Below, piece after piece: positions 24,361-34,861 of a DNA stretch of 64,000 bases (the stretch's first letter is position 1; every line of letters starts with the position of its first letter). The position numbers and the translations under genes were made by a program. The DNA lies in NCBI GenBank assembly GCA_937927415.1, contig CALBDS010000004.1, forward strand, positions 62,001-126,000. Reading direction: 5' to 3'. A model generated the notes under the pieces. That model did no database searches and was not told the DNA's origin. It saw only the letters and a program-made list of their open reading frames with translations. The DNA is from an uncultured Rhodospirillaceae bacterium. GTDB lineage: Bacteria; Pseudomonadota; Alphaproteobacteria; Azospirillales; Azospirillaceae.

Positions 24361-26136
24361 ATGAACCTGGACCAGATTTTCGTTCTCCTGCTGCTGGTGG
24401 GGGTGTTCATCGCCTTCATCCGTGAAAAGATGCCGCCCGATCTGGTGGCGCTGGTCACCACCGCCGTCCTGCTGGGAACGGGGATCCTGTCCACCAACGA
24501 AACGCTGGAGGTGTTTTCCAACGCCGGCGTCATCACGGTGGGCGCCATGTTCGTGCTGTCGGGCGCGCTGGAGCGCACCGGCTGCATCGAAGCGGTGGGC
24601 GATGCCGCCACCCGCATGGTCGGGCGCACGCCGCTGCTGGCGCTGGGCGGGCTGATCGTTCTGGCCGCGGGGGTGTCGGCCTTCATCAACAACACGCCGG
24701 TGGTGGTGATCCTGACGCCGGTGGCCATCCGCCTGTGCCGGCACCTGAAGATAGCGCCGTCGAAAATGCTGATCCCGCTGTCCTATGCGGCGATCTTCGG
24801 CGGCATCTGCTCGCTGATCGGCACATCGACCAACCTTCTGGTGGACGGGGTGGCGCAGAAGCTGGGGCAGCCGGCCTTCGGCCTGTTCGAAATCGCGCCG
24901 TTCGGCATCATCATGGGGCTGCTGGGCACCACCTATCTGATGCTGACCGCCTTCCGCCTGCTGCCCGACCGGGAAACCGCGACCAACGTGCTGGATGGGG
25001 CGCCGTCCCGCCGTTTCCTGACCGAGATGATCGTGCTGCCCGGCTCTCCCCTGATCGGCAAGACGCTGGACGACGCCAAGCTGCGCACCATGCCCGGCGG
25101 CGGACGGGTGGTGGATGTGGTGCGGGCCGACGAATCCCTGCGCCGCCGCATCCTCGATGTCCGGCTGGAGGCGGGGGACCGGGTGGTGCTGAAGGTGGAC
25201 ATGGACGGGCTGATGGCGCTGCGCGACCGCACCGGCATCGAATTCGACCCCACCAGCGTCACCGGCGCCATGTCCACCCGCCGTTCGGTGGTGGTCGAAG
25301 GGATCGTCGGGCCGCGGTCCAGCTTCGTCAACCACCGGCTGGGCGAATTCAACCTGCGGCGGCGTTACGGCGTCTACATCATCGCCGTCCACCGCCAGGG
25401 GGAGAATCTGCGCACCGCCTTCGACGAGGTGCGGGTGTCGGTGGGCGACACCCTGCTGATCGAAGGGCCGGAGGACGGCATCCGCCGGCTGGTGGAATCG
25501 GGCGACCTGATGAACCTGACCCGGCCCGAGCATCGCCCCATCCGCCGGGACAAGGCGTGGATCGCGGTGGCCGTCGTCGTCGCGGTGGTCGGGCTGTCGG
25601 CGGGGGATGTGCTGCCCATCGCCGGGCTGGCGCTGATCGGGGCGGTGGCGGTGGTGGTGCTGGGCTGCCTGCCCCACACCGACCTTTACAAGTCCATCGA
25701 GTGGCGGATCCTGTTCATGATCTTCGGCATGCTGCCGCTGGGCATGGCGCTGGAGAACACCGGCACCGTCGCCCTGATCGCCCAATCGATCACCGCCGTC
25801 GCCGGCCATTTCGGCCCGTGGGTGATGCTGTCGCTGGTCTATCTGCTGGCGCTGGTGCTGACCGAGGTGGCGTCCAACAACGCGGTGGGGGTGCTGCTGA
25901 CCCCCATCGCCATCGGCATCGCCGGGCAGATGGGGGTCGATCCCCGCCCCTTCATCGTGGCGGTGATGTTTGCGGCCTCGGCCGGCTTCGCCACCCCCAT
26001 CGGCTACCAGACGCACCTGTTCGTCTATGGCGCCGGCGGGTACAAGTACATGGACTTCGTGCGCATCGGCTTGCCGCTGGATGTCCTGTTCTGGATCGCG
26101 GCAAGCCTGCTCATCCCGTTCTTCTGGCCGTTTTAG
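24361..26136 (+). CDS. SLC13-family permease with central RCK_C (TrkA-C) domains
   Basis: A 591-residue transporter. An N-terminal membrane half (MNLDQIFVLLLLVGVFIAFI to about residue 195, with the SFINNTPVVVILTPVAI motif and SLIGTSTNLLVDGVA) is followed by two cytosolic RCK_C domains (about 205-285 and 300-380), then a second membrane half with NNAVGVLLTPIAIGIAGQMG and ASAGFATPIGYQTH. The Asn-Asn-Thr motifs are sodium/anion-binding signatures of the DASS/SLC13 group; sulfate or dicarboxylates are likely substrates. The ATG at 24361 begins the first membrane segment; another at 24328 would add 11 polar residues. Its end overlaps puuE convergently by four bases. Confidence 0.88.
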   Translation: MNLDQIFVLLLLVGVFIAFIREKMPPDLVALVTTAVLLGTGILSTNETLEVFSNAGVITVGAMFVLSGALERTGCIEAVGDAATRMVGRTPLLALGGLIVLAAGVSAFINNTPVVVILTPVAIRLCRHLKIAPSKMLIPLSYAAIFGGICSLIGTSTNLLVDGVAQKLGQPAFGLFEIAPFGIIMGLLGTTYLMLTAFRLLPDRETATNVLDGAPSRRFLTEMIVLPGSPLIGKTLDDAKLRTMPGGGRVVDVVRADESLRRRILDVRLEAGDRVVLKVDMDGLMALRDRTGIEFDPTSVTGAMSTRRSVVVEGIVGPRSSFVNHRLGEFNLRRRYGVYIIAVHRQGENLRTAFDEVRVSVGDTLLIEGPEDGIRRLVESGDLMNLTRPEHRPIRRDKAWIAVAVVVAVVGLSAGDVLPIAGLALIGAVAVVVLGCLPHTDLYKSIEWRILFMIFGMLPLGMALENTGTVALIAQSITAVAGHFGPWVMLSLVYLLALVLTEVASNNAVGVLLTPIAIGIAGQMGVDPRPFIVAVMFAASAGFATPIGYQTHLFVYGAGGYKYMDFVRIGLPLDVLFWIAASLLIPFFWPF

Positions 26137-27047
26137 CCGCGATAGGGGTGCTTTTCCATCCAGTGGCGGGCGATGTCGATGCGGCGCGCCACCCACACCC
26201 GGTCATGCCCGGCCACATAGTCCAGGAACCGCGCCAGTGCCGCGATGCGCCCCGGACGGCCCACCAGACGGCAGTGCAGCCCGATGGACAGCATCTTCGG
26301 CGCCTCGTCCCCCTCGGCATAGAGGGTGTCGAAGCTGTCCTTGAGGTAGGCGAAGAACTGGTCGCCGCTGTTGAACCCCTGCGACGTGGCAAAGCGCATG
26401 TCGTTGGCGTCCAGCGTGTAGGGCACGATCAGCTGCGGCCGCCCGTGGGTGGTGTCCCAATAGGGCAGATCGTCGGCGTAGGAGTCGGCGTCGTAGAGGA
26501 ACCCCCCCTCCTCCGCCACCAGACGGCGGGTGTTGGGGCTGCAGCGCCCAAGATACCAGCCCAGCGGCCGTTCGCCGGTCACGCGGGTGTGGACGGCGAT
26601 GGCGCGTTCCATATCCGCCCGCTCCACCTCGATGGGCAGGTGCTGGTAATCGATCCAGCGCCAGCCGTGGGTGGCGATTTCCCACCCGGCGTCCTTCATG
26701 GCGGCGACCGCTTCCGGGTTGCGCTCCAGCGCCATGGCGACGCCATAGACGGTCAGCGGCATGTTGCGTCGGGTGAACAGCCGGTGCAGCCGCCAGAACC
26801 CGACGCGGGAGCCGTATTCGTAGATCGACTCCATGTTCATGTGCCGGGCGCCGGGGATCGGCTGGGCGCCGACGATTTCCGACAGGAAGGCTTCCGACGC
26901 CGCATCGCCGTGGAGGATGCAGTTCTCCCCGCCCTCCTCGTAATTGATGACGAACTGCACCGCGATGCGCGCCCCGCCCGGCCAATCGGCGTGCGGCGGA
27001 GCCGCACCGTAACCCACCATGTCGCGGGGATAAGCAGCGTCGGTCAT
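26133..27047 (-). CDS. puuE: Allantoinase PuuE, polysaccharide-deacetylase type
   Basis: A 304-residue NodB-like hydrolase. It shows YPRDMVGYGAAPPHADWPGG, FVINYEEGGENCILHGD, IYEYGSRVGFWRLHRLF, WEIATHGWRWIDYQ and WYLGRCSPNTRRLV, all strongly typical of the metal-independent allantoinase PuuE. It opens the ring of allantoin to allantoate in purine breakdown. The allantoate amidohydrolase for the next step is about 29 kb away (56146-57435). It overlaps the convergent SLC13 gene at the 3' end. The septation protein gene ends 43 bases upstream on the same strand, so they may be co-transcribed, though unrelated. Confidence 0.93.
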   Translation of the reverse strand: MTDAAYPRDMVGYGAAPPHADWPGGARIAVQFVINYEEGGENCILHGDAASEAFLSEIVGAQPIPGARHMNMESIYEYGSRVGFWRLHRLFTRRNMPLTVYGVAMALERNPEAVAAMKDAGWEIATHGWRWIDYQHLPIEVERADMERAIAVHTRVTGERPLGWYLGRCSPNTRRLVAEEGGFLYDADSYADDLPYWDTTHGRPQLIVPYTLDANDMRFATSQGFNSGDQFFAYLKDSFDTLYAEGDEAPKMLSIGLHCRLVGRPGRIAALARFLDYVAGHDRVWVARRIDIARHWMEKHPYRG

Positions 27048-27090
27048 CGGAAAATCTCCCTCAGCACGGGATCGTCACGGAAAATGGGGG

Positions 27091-27660
27091 TCAGGGCGCG
27101 GCGGTCTCGTCGCCCGGCCCCTCCTCGGGGATCTGGTGGCGCAGGATCAGCGGTGTCTGCAGGGCCGAGAACAGCAGGGTCAGCGGCATGATCCCGAACA
27201 CCTTGAAATTGACCCAGGCGTCGGTGTCCATGCTGCGCCACACCACCTCGTTCAGCCCGGCCAGCAGCAGGAAGAACAAGGCCCAGCGCAGCCCCAGAAT
27301 GCGCCACCCGGCATCGGACAGCGACAGCACGGCCCCCAGGATGCGCTTCAGCAGGTTGCGGCGGAGAACATGGGCGATCAGCAGCGCGGTGGCGAAGAAC
27401 AGGTTCACCAGCGTCGGCTTGAGCTTGATGAACAGGTCGTCGTTCAGCCACAGGGTCAGCCCGCCGAACAGCAGGACGAAGCCCGCACCCACCACCGGCA
27501 TCAGCGGCACCCGCCGTTCCATCCACCAGGAAACGGTCAGGGAAAGCGCGGTGGCGGCCATGAACACGGCGGTGCCGGTCATGATCCCGGCCCGCGCGTT
27601 GGCGAAGAAGAAGGCCGCCAGCGGCCCGGCTTCGATCAGCATTCGGATGAGCGGTGTCAT
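27091..27660 (-). CDS. yciB: Inner-membrane septation protein A (YciB/IspZ)
   Basis: A 189-residue polytopic membrane protein with five or six hydrophobic segments. The N-terminus MTPLIRMLIEAGPLAAFFFA, the segment TLWLNDDLFIKLKPTLVNLF and the closing NEVVWRSMDTDAWVNFKVFG match YciB/IspZ. The family affects cell envelope synthesis and septation; the biochemical role is unclear. It lies about 53 bases downstream of the dppF stop on the same strand and ahead of puuE. The start fits the family. Confidence 0.92.
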   Translation of the reverse strand: MTPLIRMLIEAGPLAAFFFANARAGIMTGTAVFMAATALSLTVSWWMERRVPLMPVVGAGFVLLFGGLTLWLNDDLFIKLKPTLVNLFFATALLIAHVLRRNLLKRILGAVLSLSDAGWRILGLRWALFFLLLAGLNEVVWRSMDTDAWVNFKVFGIMPLTLLFSALQTPLILRHQIPEEGPGDETAAP

Positions 27661-27713
27661 GCCGACTCACATACTCCCTCTCGCGGCCGGCGAAAAGGCC
27701 GCAGAGGGGACGG

Positions 27714-28747
<1,034 letters not shown>

Positions 28748-28751
<4 letters not shown>

Positions 28752-29743
28752 GCCGCCTCCTTTCCAGCGGTGCCCAGGGGGTAGTAACAGCGCACCAGAC
28801 CGTTGCCGTCCGCACCGGCCCCGGCGGGGGTCAGCGGCGGGCGCGTGGCCCGGCAGGTGTCTTGCGCAAACCGGCAGCGGGGGGCGAACAGACAGCCCGC
28901 CGGGCGGTCGGCGATGCCCGGCACCACGCCGGAGATGGTCGGCAGACGCCGCTTGCCCAGCGCCCGTTCCGGCAGCGCGTCCAGCAGCGCCCCGGTGTAG
29001 GGGTGGCGGGGGTTGGCGAACAGGTCGCGGGTATGGCGGGTTTCCGCCACCTGCCCCGCGTACATCACCATGACCCGGTGCGCGGTTTCCGCCACCACCC
29101 CCATGTCGTGGGTGATGAGGATCAGCGCCATGCCGCGGTCCTTTTGCAGCGACACCAGCAGGTCGAGGATCTGTTTCTGGATGGTGACGTCCAGCGCCGT
29201 GGTGGGTTCGTCGGCGATCAGCAGGCGCGGGTTGCAGGCGATGGCGATGGCGATCATCACCCGCTGGTTCATGCCGCCCGAAAGCTGGTGGGGGAAGGCC
29301 GACAGCCGGCTTTCCGGGGCGGGGATGCCCACCTGCTCCAGCAATTCGATGGCCCGGCGCTTCAGCGCCTTGCCCGACAGCCCTTCGTGCACCTTCAGGG
29401 TTTCCATGATCTGGAACCCGACGGTGAAGCAGGGATTCAGGCTGGTCATGGGTTCCTGGAACACCATGGCCACATCCTTGCCGGTCAGTTTGCGCCGCTG
29501 GCGGGCGGGCATGGACAGCAGGTCGTGGCCGGCGAACATCATCCGGTCCGCCTCCACCCGTCCGGCATCCCCCAGCAGCCCCATGAGCGCCAGCGAGGTC
29601 ACCGACTTGCCGGAGCCGGATTCGCCGACGATGCCCACCACCTCCCCCTCGTCCAGGGTCAGGTCGATGCCGTCCACCGCGCGGAAGGTGCCGGCGCGGG
29701 TGGTGAAGGCGACGGACAGATTCTTGATGTCGAGCAGCGCCAT
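28748..29743 (-). CDS. dppD: Dipeptide ABC transporter, ATP-binding subunit DppD
   Basis: A 331-residue ABC ATPase. It shows Walker A VGIVGESGSGKSVTSLALMG, signature LSGGMNQRVMIAIAIA, Walker B LLIADEPTTALDV and switch His in LILITHDMGVV; the C-terminal CLFAPRCRFAQDTC cluster is the OppD/DppD mark. It pairs with DppF. It follows dppC with four bases between the genes and overlaps dppF. The order A-B-C-D-F is that of E. coli dpp. Confidence 0.95.
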
Positions 29744-29747
29744 GGGA

Positions 29748-30662
29748 TCACCGCTTCAGCTTGGGGTCCAGGGCGTCGCGCAGACCGTCGCCCAGCAGGT
29801 TGAAGGCCAGAACCGTCACCAGGATCGCCACCCCCGGCCACGTCACCACCCACGGCGCGCGCTGAAGGTATTGCAGCGACGACGCCAGCATGGTTCCCCA
29901 TTCCGGGGTCGGCGGCTGCGCCCCCAGCCCCAGGAAGCCCAGGGCGGCGGCGTCCAGAATGGCGGTGGAAAAGCCCAGCGTGGCCTGCACGATCAGCGGC
30001 GCCAGGCAGTTGGGCAGCACCACGATCACCATCAGCCGCAGCGGCCCGGCCCCCGCCACGCGGGACGCGGTGACGTAATCGCGCGACATCTCCGCCATCA
30101 TCGCCGCACGGGTCAGGCGGGCGTAATGGGGAATGACCACCACCGACACCGACAGCATGGCGTTGAACAGCCCCGGCCCCAGGATGGCCGCCACCACCAC
30201 CGCCAGCAGCAGGCTGGGCAGCGCCAGCAGGATATCCATGAAGCGCATGATGATGGTGTCGGCCATGCCGCCGACGAACCCGGCCACCATGCCCAGCCCC
30301 AGCCCCACCGCCAGCGACAGGGTGACGACGATCAGGCCGATCAGCAGCGACAGCCGCGCGCCGTAGAAGATGCGCGACAGCACATCGCGCCCGATGTCGT
30401 CGGTGCCGAGGATGAAGCGCCACGACCCGCCGTCCGCCCATACCGGCGGCGTCAGGATGGCGTCGCGGTACTGGGCGATGGGGGAATGGGGGGCGATGAC
30501 ATCCGCCCCCAGCGCCAGCACGGCGATCAGCACGATCACCACCAGACCGGCGACGGCGCCGGTGTTCTGGCGGAAATGGTACCAGAATTCGGCCACCGGA
30601 TGGGGGGGGCGGGCGGTGGCGACGGGTTCGAGGACGGCGTTGCTCGGGGCGTCCATGGTCAT
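29748..30662 (-). CDS. dppC: Dipeptide ABC transporter, permease DppC
   Basis: A 304-residue permease with an N-terminal cytosolic tail, then six membrane segments. The N-terminal motif FWYHFRQNTGAVAGLVVIVL, ILGTDDIGRDVLSRIFYGAR and the EAA-type loop SRDYVTASRVAGAGPLRLMV are typical of DppC/OppC. The ATG at 30662 (MTMDAPSN) is chosen because GGAA lies upstream; the long in-frame reading beyond it covers dppB antisense to another frame and is spurious. It is 26 bases after dppB. Confidence 0.95.
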   Translation of the reverse strand: MTMDAPSNAVLEPVATARPPHPVAEFWYHFRQNTGAVAGLVVIVLIAVLALGADVIAPHSPIAQYRDAILTPPVWADGGSWRFILGTDDIGRDVLSRIFYGARLSLLIGLIVVTLSLAVGLGLGMVAGFVGGMADTIIMRFMDILLALPSLLLAVVVAAILGPGLFNAMLSVSVVVIPHYARLTRAAMMAEMSRDYVTASRVAGAGPLRLMVIVVLPNCLAPLIVQATLGFSTAILDAAALGFLGLGAQPPTPEWGTMLASSLQYLQRAPWVVTWPGVAILVTVLAFNLLGDGLRDALDPKLKR

Positions 30663-30688
30663 GGGGATGGTTCCTTTTCCGTCGCCGC

Positions 30689-31702
30689 TCAGCCGCGTCC
30701 GTGGCGGATGCGGGGGTTCAGCACGCCGTACAGCAGATCCACCAGCAGGTTGACCGCCATCACCGTGGTGGCGACCAGCAGCACCCCGCCCTGCAGGGCC
30801 GGGTAATCGCGGCGGTTGATGGATTCCACCAGCCACTTGCCGACACCGGGCCAGGAGAAGATGGTTTCGGTCAGGATGGCGCCGCCCAGCATGGTGCCCA
30901 CCTGCAGCCCGATCACCGTCACCACGGGGATCAGCGCGTTGCGCAGCGCGTGCAGACCGATCACCCGCCGGTCGTTCAGCCCCTTGGCGCGGGCGGTGCG
31001 GATATAATCCTCGCCCAGCACCTCCAGCATGGCCGAACGGGTCATGCGCGCCACCACCGCCAGCGGAATGGTGCCCAGCACCACCGCCGGCAGCAGCAGA
31101 TGGTGGAGCGCCGAGCGGAAGGCGCCCATATCCCCCGCCAGCCACGTGTCGATCAGCATGAAGCCGGTCACCGGCTCCACGTAATAGAGCAGGTCCAGCC
31201 GCCCCGACACCGGCGTCCAGCCCAGAAACACCGAGAAAAGCAGGATCAGCAGCAGTCCCCACCAGAAGATCGGCATGGAATAGCCGGTCAGGCTGGCGGC
31301 CATGATGCCGTGGTCGAACACCGATCCCCGCCGCACCGCCGCGATGATCCCCGCCGGCAGCCCGACCGCCACCGCGAACAGCATGGCGAACAGCGCCAGC
31401 TCCAGCGTGGCCGGGAACAGGGTGATGAATTCGCTCAGCACCGGGTTGTGGGTCACCAGCGATTCGCCGAAGTTGCCCGACAGCACCCCGCCGACGTAAT
31501 CGGCGAACTGCTGCCACAGGGGCCGGTCCAGCCCCAGTTCGTGACGCAGCATCGCCAGCCGTTCGGGCGCGATGCCGCGTTCGCCCATGCGGACCTCGAT
31601 GGGATCGCCCGGCACCAGCCGGATCAGGATGAAGCTGAGAAAGGTCACGCCGAGAAAGGTCGGCACGACCAGCCCCAACCGCGTCAAGACGAAACGCAGC
31701 AT
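30689..31702 (-). CDS. dppB: Dipeptide ABC transporter, permease DppB
   Basis: A 337-residue permease with six membrane segments. The N-terminal MLRFVLTRLGLVVPTFLGVT, RLVPGDPIEVRMGERGI and the EAA loop LGEDYIRTARAKGLNDRRVI are DppB hallmarks. It forms the membrane channel with DppC. It is separated from dppA by 168 bases holding a hairpin (31807-31835) but no other gene. An upstream position for dppA and the full set downstream make a complete importer. Confidence 0.95.
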   Translation of the reverse strand: MLRFVLTRLGLVVPTFLGVTFLSFILIRLVPGDPIEVRMGERGIAPERLAMLRHELGLDRPLWQQFADYVGGVLSGNFGESLVTHNPVLSEFITLFPATLELALFAMLFAVAVGLPAGIIAAVRRGSVFDHGIMAASLTGYSMPIFWWGLLLILLFSVFLGWTPVSGRLDLLYYVEPVTGFMLIDTWLAGDMGAFRSALHHLLLPAVVLGTIPLAVVARMTRSAMLEVLGEDYIRTARAKGLNDRRVIGLHALRNALIPVVTVIGLQVGTMLGGAILTETIFSWPGVGKWLVESINRRDYPALQGGVLLVATTVMAVNLLVDLLYGVLNPRIRHGRG

Positions 31703-31806
31703 CGGGAACCCCGGTTGTGCAAGTGCGAATGCAGCAGCGAAAAAGGATAGGCCGGGGGCGGCGGATATCCACCCCCGATGCCGTTACCCCACGTCCCCAA
31801 ACGGCA

Positions 31807-31835
31807 ATGGCGAGGGGGAATGCCCGCCTCGCCAT
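31807..31835 (-). other. Intercistronic hairpin between dppA and dppB
   Basis: A perfect 9-bp stem, ATGGCGAGG (31807-31815) against CCTCGCCAT (31827-31835), lies 36 bases after the dppA stop. No T run follows on the minus strand. Such hairpins commonly protect the mRNA of the solute-binding protein so that it is made in excess over the permeases. Confidence 0.75.
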
Positions 31836-31870
31836 CACCTGTCAAGCATAAATCCGCATGGGATTGAATA

Positions 31871-33472
31871 TTACTGCTTCAGGTCAACCCCGTGAAAACG
31901 ATGAATACCCAGCGGGTCCATCTTGTAATCAACGACGCTCTTCGCAAGCGCCATATGAACCACCGAATGGGCGATGGTGTACCACGGCACCTCTTCCTTG
32001 AAGATCACCTGCGCCTGTTCGTACAGCTTGGTCCGCTTGGCCTGATCGGTGGTCTGCTTGGCCTGCACGATCAGGTCGTCGAACTCCTTGTTGCACCACT
32101 TGGACAGGTTGTTGCCGCCGATGCGGGCCGCTTCGCAGCCCAGCAGCGTGCCCAGGAAATTGTCGGGGTCGCCGTTGTCGCCGGTCCAGCCCATCATGCC
32201 CATCAGGTGCTCACCCGCCTGCAGGCGCTTGCGGTATTCGCCCCATTCGTACTGCACGATCTTCGCCTTGATGCCGGCCTTGGCCAGATCGGCCTGCATC
32301 ATCTCGGCCATGCGCTTGGCGTTGGGGTTGTAGGGGCGCTGCACCGGCATGGCCCACAGGTCGGTTTCGAAACCGTTGGGATAGCCCGCCTCGGCCAGCA
32401 GCTTCTTGGCCCTTTCAAGATCGGTGGGGTAATCCTCGATTTCCGTGTTGTACGACCACATGGTGGGGGGGATGGGGTTCACGGCCGGGGCACCCGACCC
32501 CTGGTACACCGCATCCACGATCGCCTTCTTGTCGAAGATCATGCTGACGGCCTTGCGCACGCGCACGTCGTCGAACGGCTTCTTGGTGACGTTGAAGGCA
32601 AGGTAGCCGACGTTCAGCCCCTCCTGCTCCATCACATTGATGCTCTCGTCCTTCTTCATCGCCGCCAGATCGGCGGGATTGGGATAGGGCACCACATGGC
32701 ATTCGCCGGCCTTCAGCTTGGCGTAGCGGACGGCGGCGTCGGGGGTGATGGCGAAGACCAGATTGTCCAGCGGCTGGCGCCCGCCCCAATAGGCCTCGTT
32801 CGCCTTGTAGCGGATCACCGCGTCCTTCTGATAGGCCACGAACTGGAACGGGCCGGTGCCGACCAGCACCTGATCGATCTTTTCCGGCGTTTTCTTACCC
32901 AGCAGGAAGTCGGCGTATTCGGCGGAAAAGATCTTGGCGAAGGGCATCGCCATGTTGGCGATGAACGGCGCTTCCACCCGGCTCAGCGTGAAGCGGACGG
33001 TCAGGTCATCGACCTTTTCCACCGCCTTCAGGAGATCGGGCATGCCCATGTCGGCGAAGTAGTCGTACGCCCCGCCCGACACCTTGTGATAGGGGTGGTC
33101 CTTCTTCCACTGCCGCTCGATGGAGAACAGCACGTCGTCGGCGTTGAAATCGCGGGTCGGCTTGAAATCGCCGACCGACTGCCACTTCACACCCTTGCGC
33201 AGCTTGAAGGTATAGACGGTGCCGTCGTCGGACACGGTCCAGGATTCGGCCAGGGCCGGAATCACCTTGGTGCCGCCGCGTTCGAAATCCACCAGCCCTT
33301 CCAGGACCGGCAGGGCCACGTCGAAGCTGGTGCCGGTGGTGTTCAGGGCCGGATTGAAATTCTCCGGGCTGCCCTCGGAACAATAGACCAGCGTCTTGGC
33401 CGCCTGGGCCGGCGCGGCCAGCGCGAGGGCGGCAGCCATCCCCAGACCGGCGCCCAACAGGATGCGCTTCAT
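31871..33472 (-). CDS. dppA: Dipeptide ABC transporter, periplasmic substrate-binding protein DppA
   Basis: A 533-residue SBP_bac_5 protein. The signal peptide MKRILLGAGLGMAAALALAA ends at AQA-A. The mature part opens KTLVYCSEGSPENFNPALNT and carries PPTMWSYNTEIEDYPTDLER and GYPNGFETDLWAMPVQRPYN, closely like E. coli DppA. It binds dipeptides or related ligands (5-aminolevulinate, heme in some bacteria) in the periplasm. The ATG at 33472 is chosen because GGGAGG lies nine bases ahead; the longer frame upstream is not coding. The 250 bases up to the DUF4142 gene presumably hold the dpp promoter. Confidence 0.95.
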   Translation of the reverse strand: MKRILLGAGLGMAAALALAAPAQAAKTLVYCSEGSPENFNPALNTTGTSFDVALPVLEGLVDFERGGTKVIPALAESWTVSDDGTVYTFKLRKGVKWQSVGDFKPTRDFNADDVLFSIERQWKKDHPYHKVSGGAYDYFADMGMPDLLKAVEKVDDLTVRFTLSRVEAPFIANMAMPFAKIFSAEYADFLLGKKTPEKIDQVLVGTGPFQFVAYQKDAVIRYKANEAYWGGRQPLDNLVFAITPDAAVRYAKLKAGECHVVPYPNPADLAAMKKDESINVMEQEGLNVGYLAFNVTKKPFDDVRVRKAVSMIFDKKAIVDAVYQGSGAPAVNPIPPTMWSYNTEIEDYPTDLERAKKLLAEAGYPNGFETDLWAMPVQRPYNPNAKRMAEMMQADLAKAGIKAKIVQYEWGEYRKRLQAGEHLMGMMGWTGDNGDPDNFLGTLLGCEAARIGGNNLSKWCNKEFDDLIVQAKQTTDQAKRTKLYEQAQVIFKEEVPWYTIAHSVVHMALAKSVVDYKMDPLGIHRFHGVDLKQ

Positions 33473-33722
33473 TCTCTTCAACCTCCCGGTTTTTTCCCGT
33501 TCAGGGCCGTGCTGCGGCACGGATCGGCCCTGATCCCTGGCTTCATTTGGCGCGTGCCCCGAACGGGTGTCAACATGGGATCGTACACGCGGCCCGGCCT
33601 GCTTGACCCATAGGGCACACAGACGGGCGCCGGCCCCACCATAACGGGCGGAGCCGGCGTCATTGTCACGACAGAAGGTTGAATATATGGGGTTTTCGCC
33701 CTTAGCGCGCGGCTTTTCAGGC

Positions 33723-34409
33723 TTACCGCGCGGCGGTGGGGGGGCCGGAGCCGTACAGGCTCTGCGCCATGGCCAGATGATGGCGCAACGGCGGCAGGGT
33801 CTGGGCGGCGAACGCCGTGAACGGCGCCATGTCCGGGGCGGAGGACGCAGCGGCGGTTTCGAAAAGCTGGATGGTTTCCTGATGCGCCCGGATCTGTCCG
33901 GCCAGGAATTCACGGTCGAATCGGTTGCCCTCCAGCGACCGCAGCGATTGCAGTTCCTGCTGGCGCAATGCGGTGGGCATGACCGCGGGGCTGATCCCTT
34001 GGGCCTGGGCCAGGGCGGTCAGTTCGCGGTTGACGGTGATGTGGTCGTGCTGAAGCTGCTGGCCGAAGGCGCGGACATCCGCGTTCTGCGCCCGGTTTTC
34101 GGCCAGACGACCCGCCTCCACCTCGAACAGGCCGCCGGCCGCGGCCTGCTGCACGAAATCATTGGCAGTGATGGCCGCGGCGGCCGGGATGTTCATCCCC
34201 TCGCCCAGGGTCGTCACCTTGCCGGCGGCGGCGCTGTCGTTGTGGGGCAGCCCCAGCGCCGGAGCACCCGGCGGCGGTTCCACCGGCGGAATGATGACCG
34301 TGGTACCGGGTGCCGGCACCGTCGAAGTCTGGGCCAGCACCGCCGGCGGTGCGACAAGAGCCGCAGCACTCACGGTAAGAAGGCCCACCGCAAGAAGAGG
34401 GGTGCGCAT
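33723..34409 (-). CDS. DUF4142 periplasmic protein
   Basis: A 228-residue secreted protein. The signal peptide MRTPLLAVGLLTVSAAALVA ends at about VLA-Q. A Pro-rich linker (residues 28-55) leads to a helical DUF4142 domain: ITANDFVQQAAAGGLFEVEA, VRAFGQQLQHDHITVNREL and FLAGQIRAHQETIQLFETAA, with His residues in two helices as in ferritin-like bundles. The function of DUF4142 is not established; many members are stress-induced. AAGGAG precedes the ATG at 34409. A possible general-stress (EcfG-type) promoter is at 34459-34483. Confidence 0.85.
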   Translation of the reverse strand: MRTPLLAVGLLTVSAAALVAPPAVLAQTSTVPAPGTTVIIPPVEPPPGAPALGLPHNDSAAAGKVTTLGEGMNIPAAAAITANDFVQQAAAGGLFEVEAGRLAENRAQNADVRAFGQQLQHDHITVNRELTALAQAQGISPAVMPTALRQQELQSLRSLEGNRFDREFLAGQIRAHQETIQLFETAAASSAPDMAPFTAFAAQTLPPLRHHLAMAQSLYGSGPPTAAR

Positions 34410-34458
34410 CGTCGGGTATCTCCTTGATCGGTTTTTCGTCCGTTCCGATGCCCCCAAC

Positions 34459-34483
34459 AACACCCCACCCTATCCGAAGTTCC
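34459..34483 (-). promoter_or_regulatory. Possible EcfG-type promoter of the DUF4142 gene
   Basis: On the minus strand GGAAC (34483-34479) is followed after 16 bases by TGTT (34462-34459), close to the alphaproteobacterial general-stress pattern GGAAC-N16-CGTT (one mismatch). It lies about 50 bases ahead of the DUF4142 ATG. It is a tentative match. Confidence 0.35.
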
Positions 34484-34578
34484 CACGCCGCCCCCGATGA
34501 ACCAAAGGCTCCGCCCGCCGTTACAGCAGGCAGGACCGCTTCCGCTCAAGCGGACGGCAAGCAATGACGGAGACGGCA

Positions 34579-34833
34579 ATGGGTATTTTGCTCACCATCA
34601 TCATCGGCTTTGTGGCCGGTATCATCGCCAAGATGCTGATGCCGGGGCGCGATCCCGGCGGATTCATCATCACCACGCTGCTGGGCATCGCCGGAGCTTT
34701 CGTCGCCACCTTTCTGGGGGAAGCCGTCGGGTGGTACCGCGCCGGCGAAGGGGCGGGGTTCATCGGCGCCATCGTCGGCGCCGTCATCATCCTGGCGCTG
34801 TACCGGATGATTACGGGCCGCCGCGCCGTCTGA
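34579..34833 (+). CDS. GlsB/YeaQ/YmgE-family stress membrane protein
   Basis: An 84-residue protein with three hydrophobic segments. MGILLTIIIGFVAGIIAKML, PGRDPGGFIITTLLGIAGAF and GFIGAIVGAVIILALY match the transglycosylase-associated (GlsB/YeaQ) family. These inner-membrane proteins are usually stress-induced; the function is unknown. The ATG at 34579 is chosen because GGAG lies eight bases upstream; an ATG at 34564 adds five residues. It lies between convergent and divergent neighbours and is a single gene. Confidence 0.9.
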   Translation: MGILLTIIIGFVAGIIAKMLMPGRDPGGFIITTLLGIAGAFVATFLGEAVGWYRAGEGAGFIGAIVGAVIILALYRMITGRRAV

Positions 34834-34861
34834 CGCCATCGGAGTGGGCCGGGCGGGAGGA

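Noticed and set aside
24043..26196. A long minus-strand frame opposite the SLC13 gene
   Set aside because: It is low in complexity and His/Gln/Asp-rich, the mirror of a clear transporter gene with conserved motifs on the plus strand.
29748..31838. A 696-codon frame joining dppC to upstream sequence
   Set aside because: Only residues after MTMDAPSN match DppC; the rest is out of frame with dppB.
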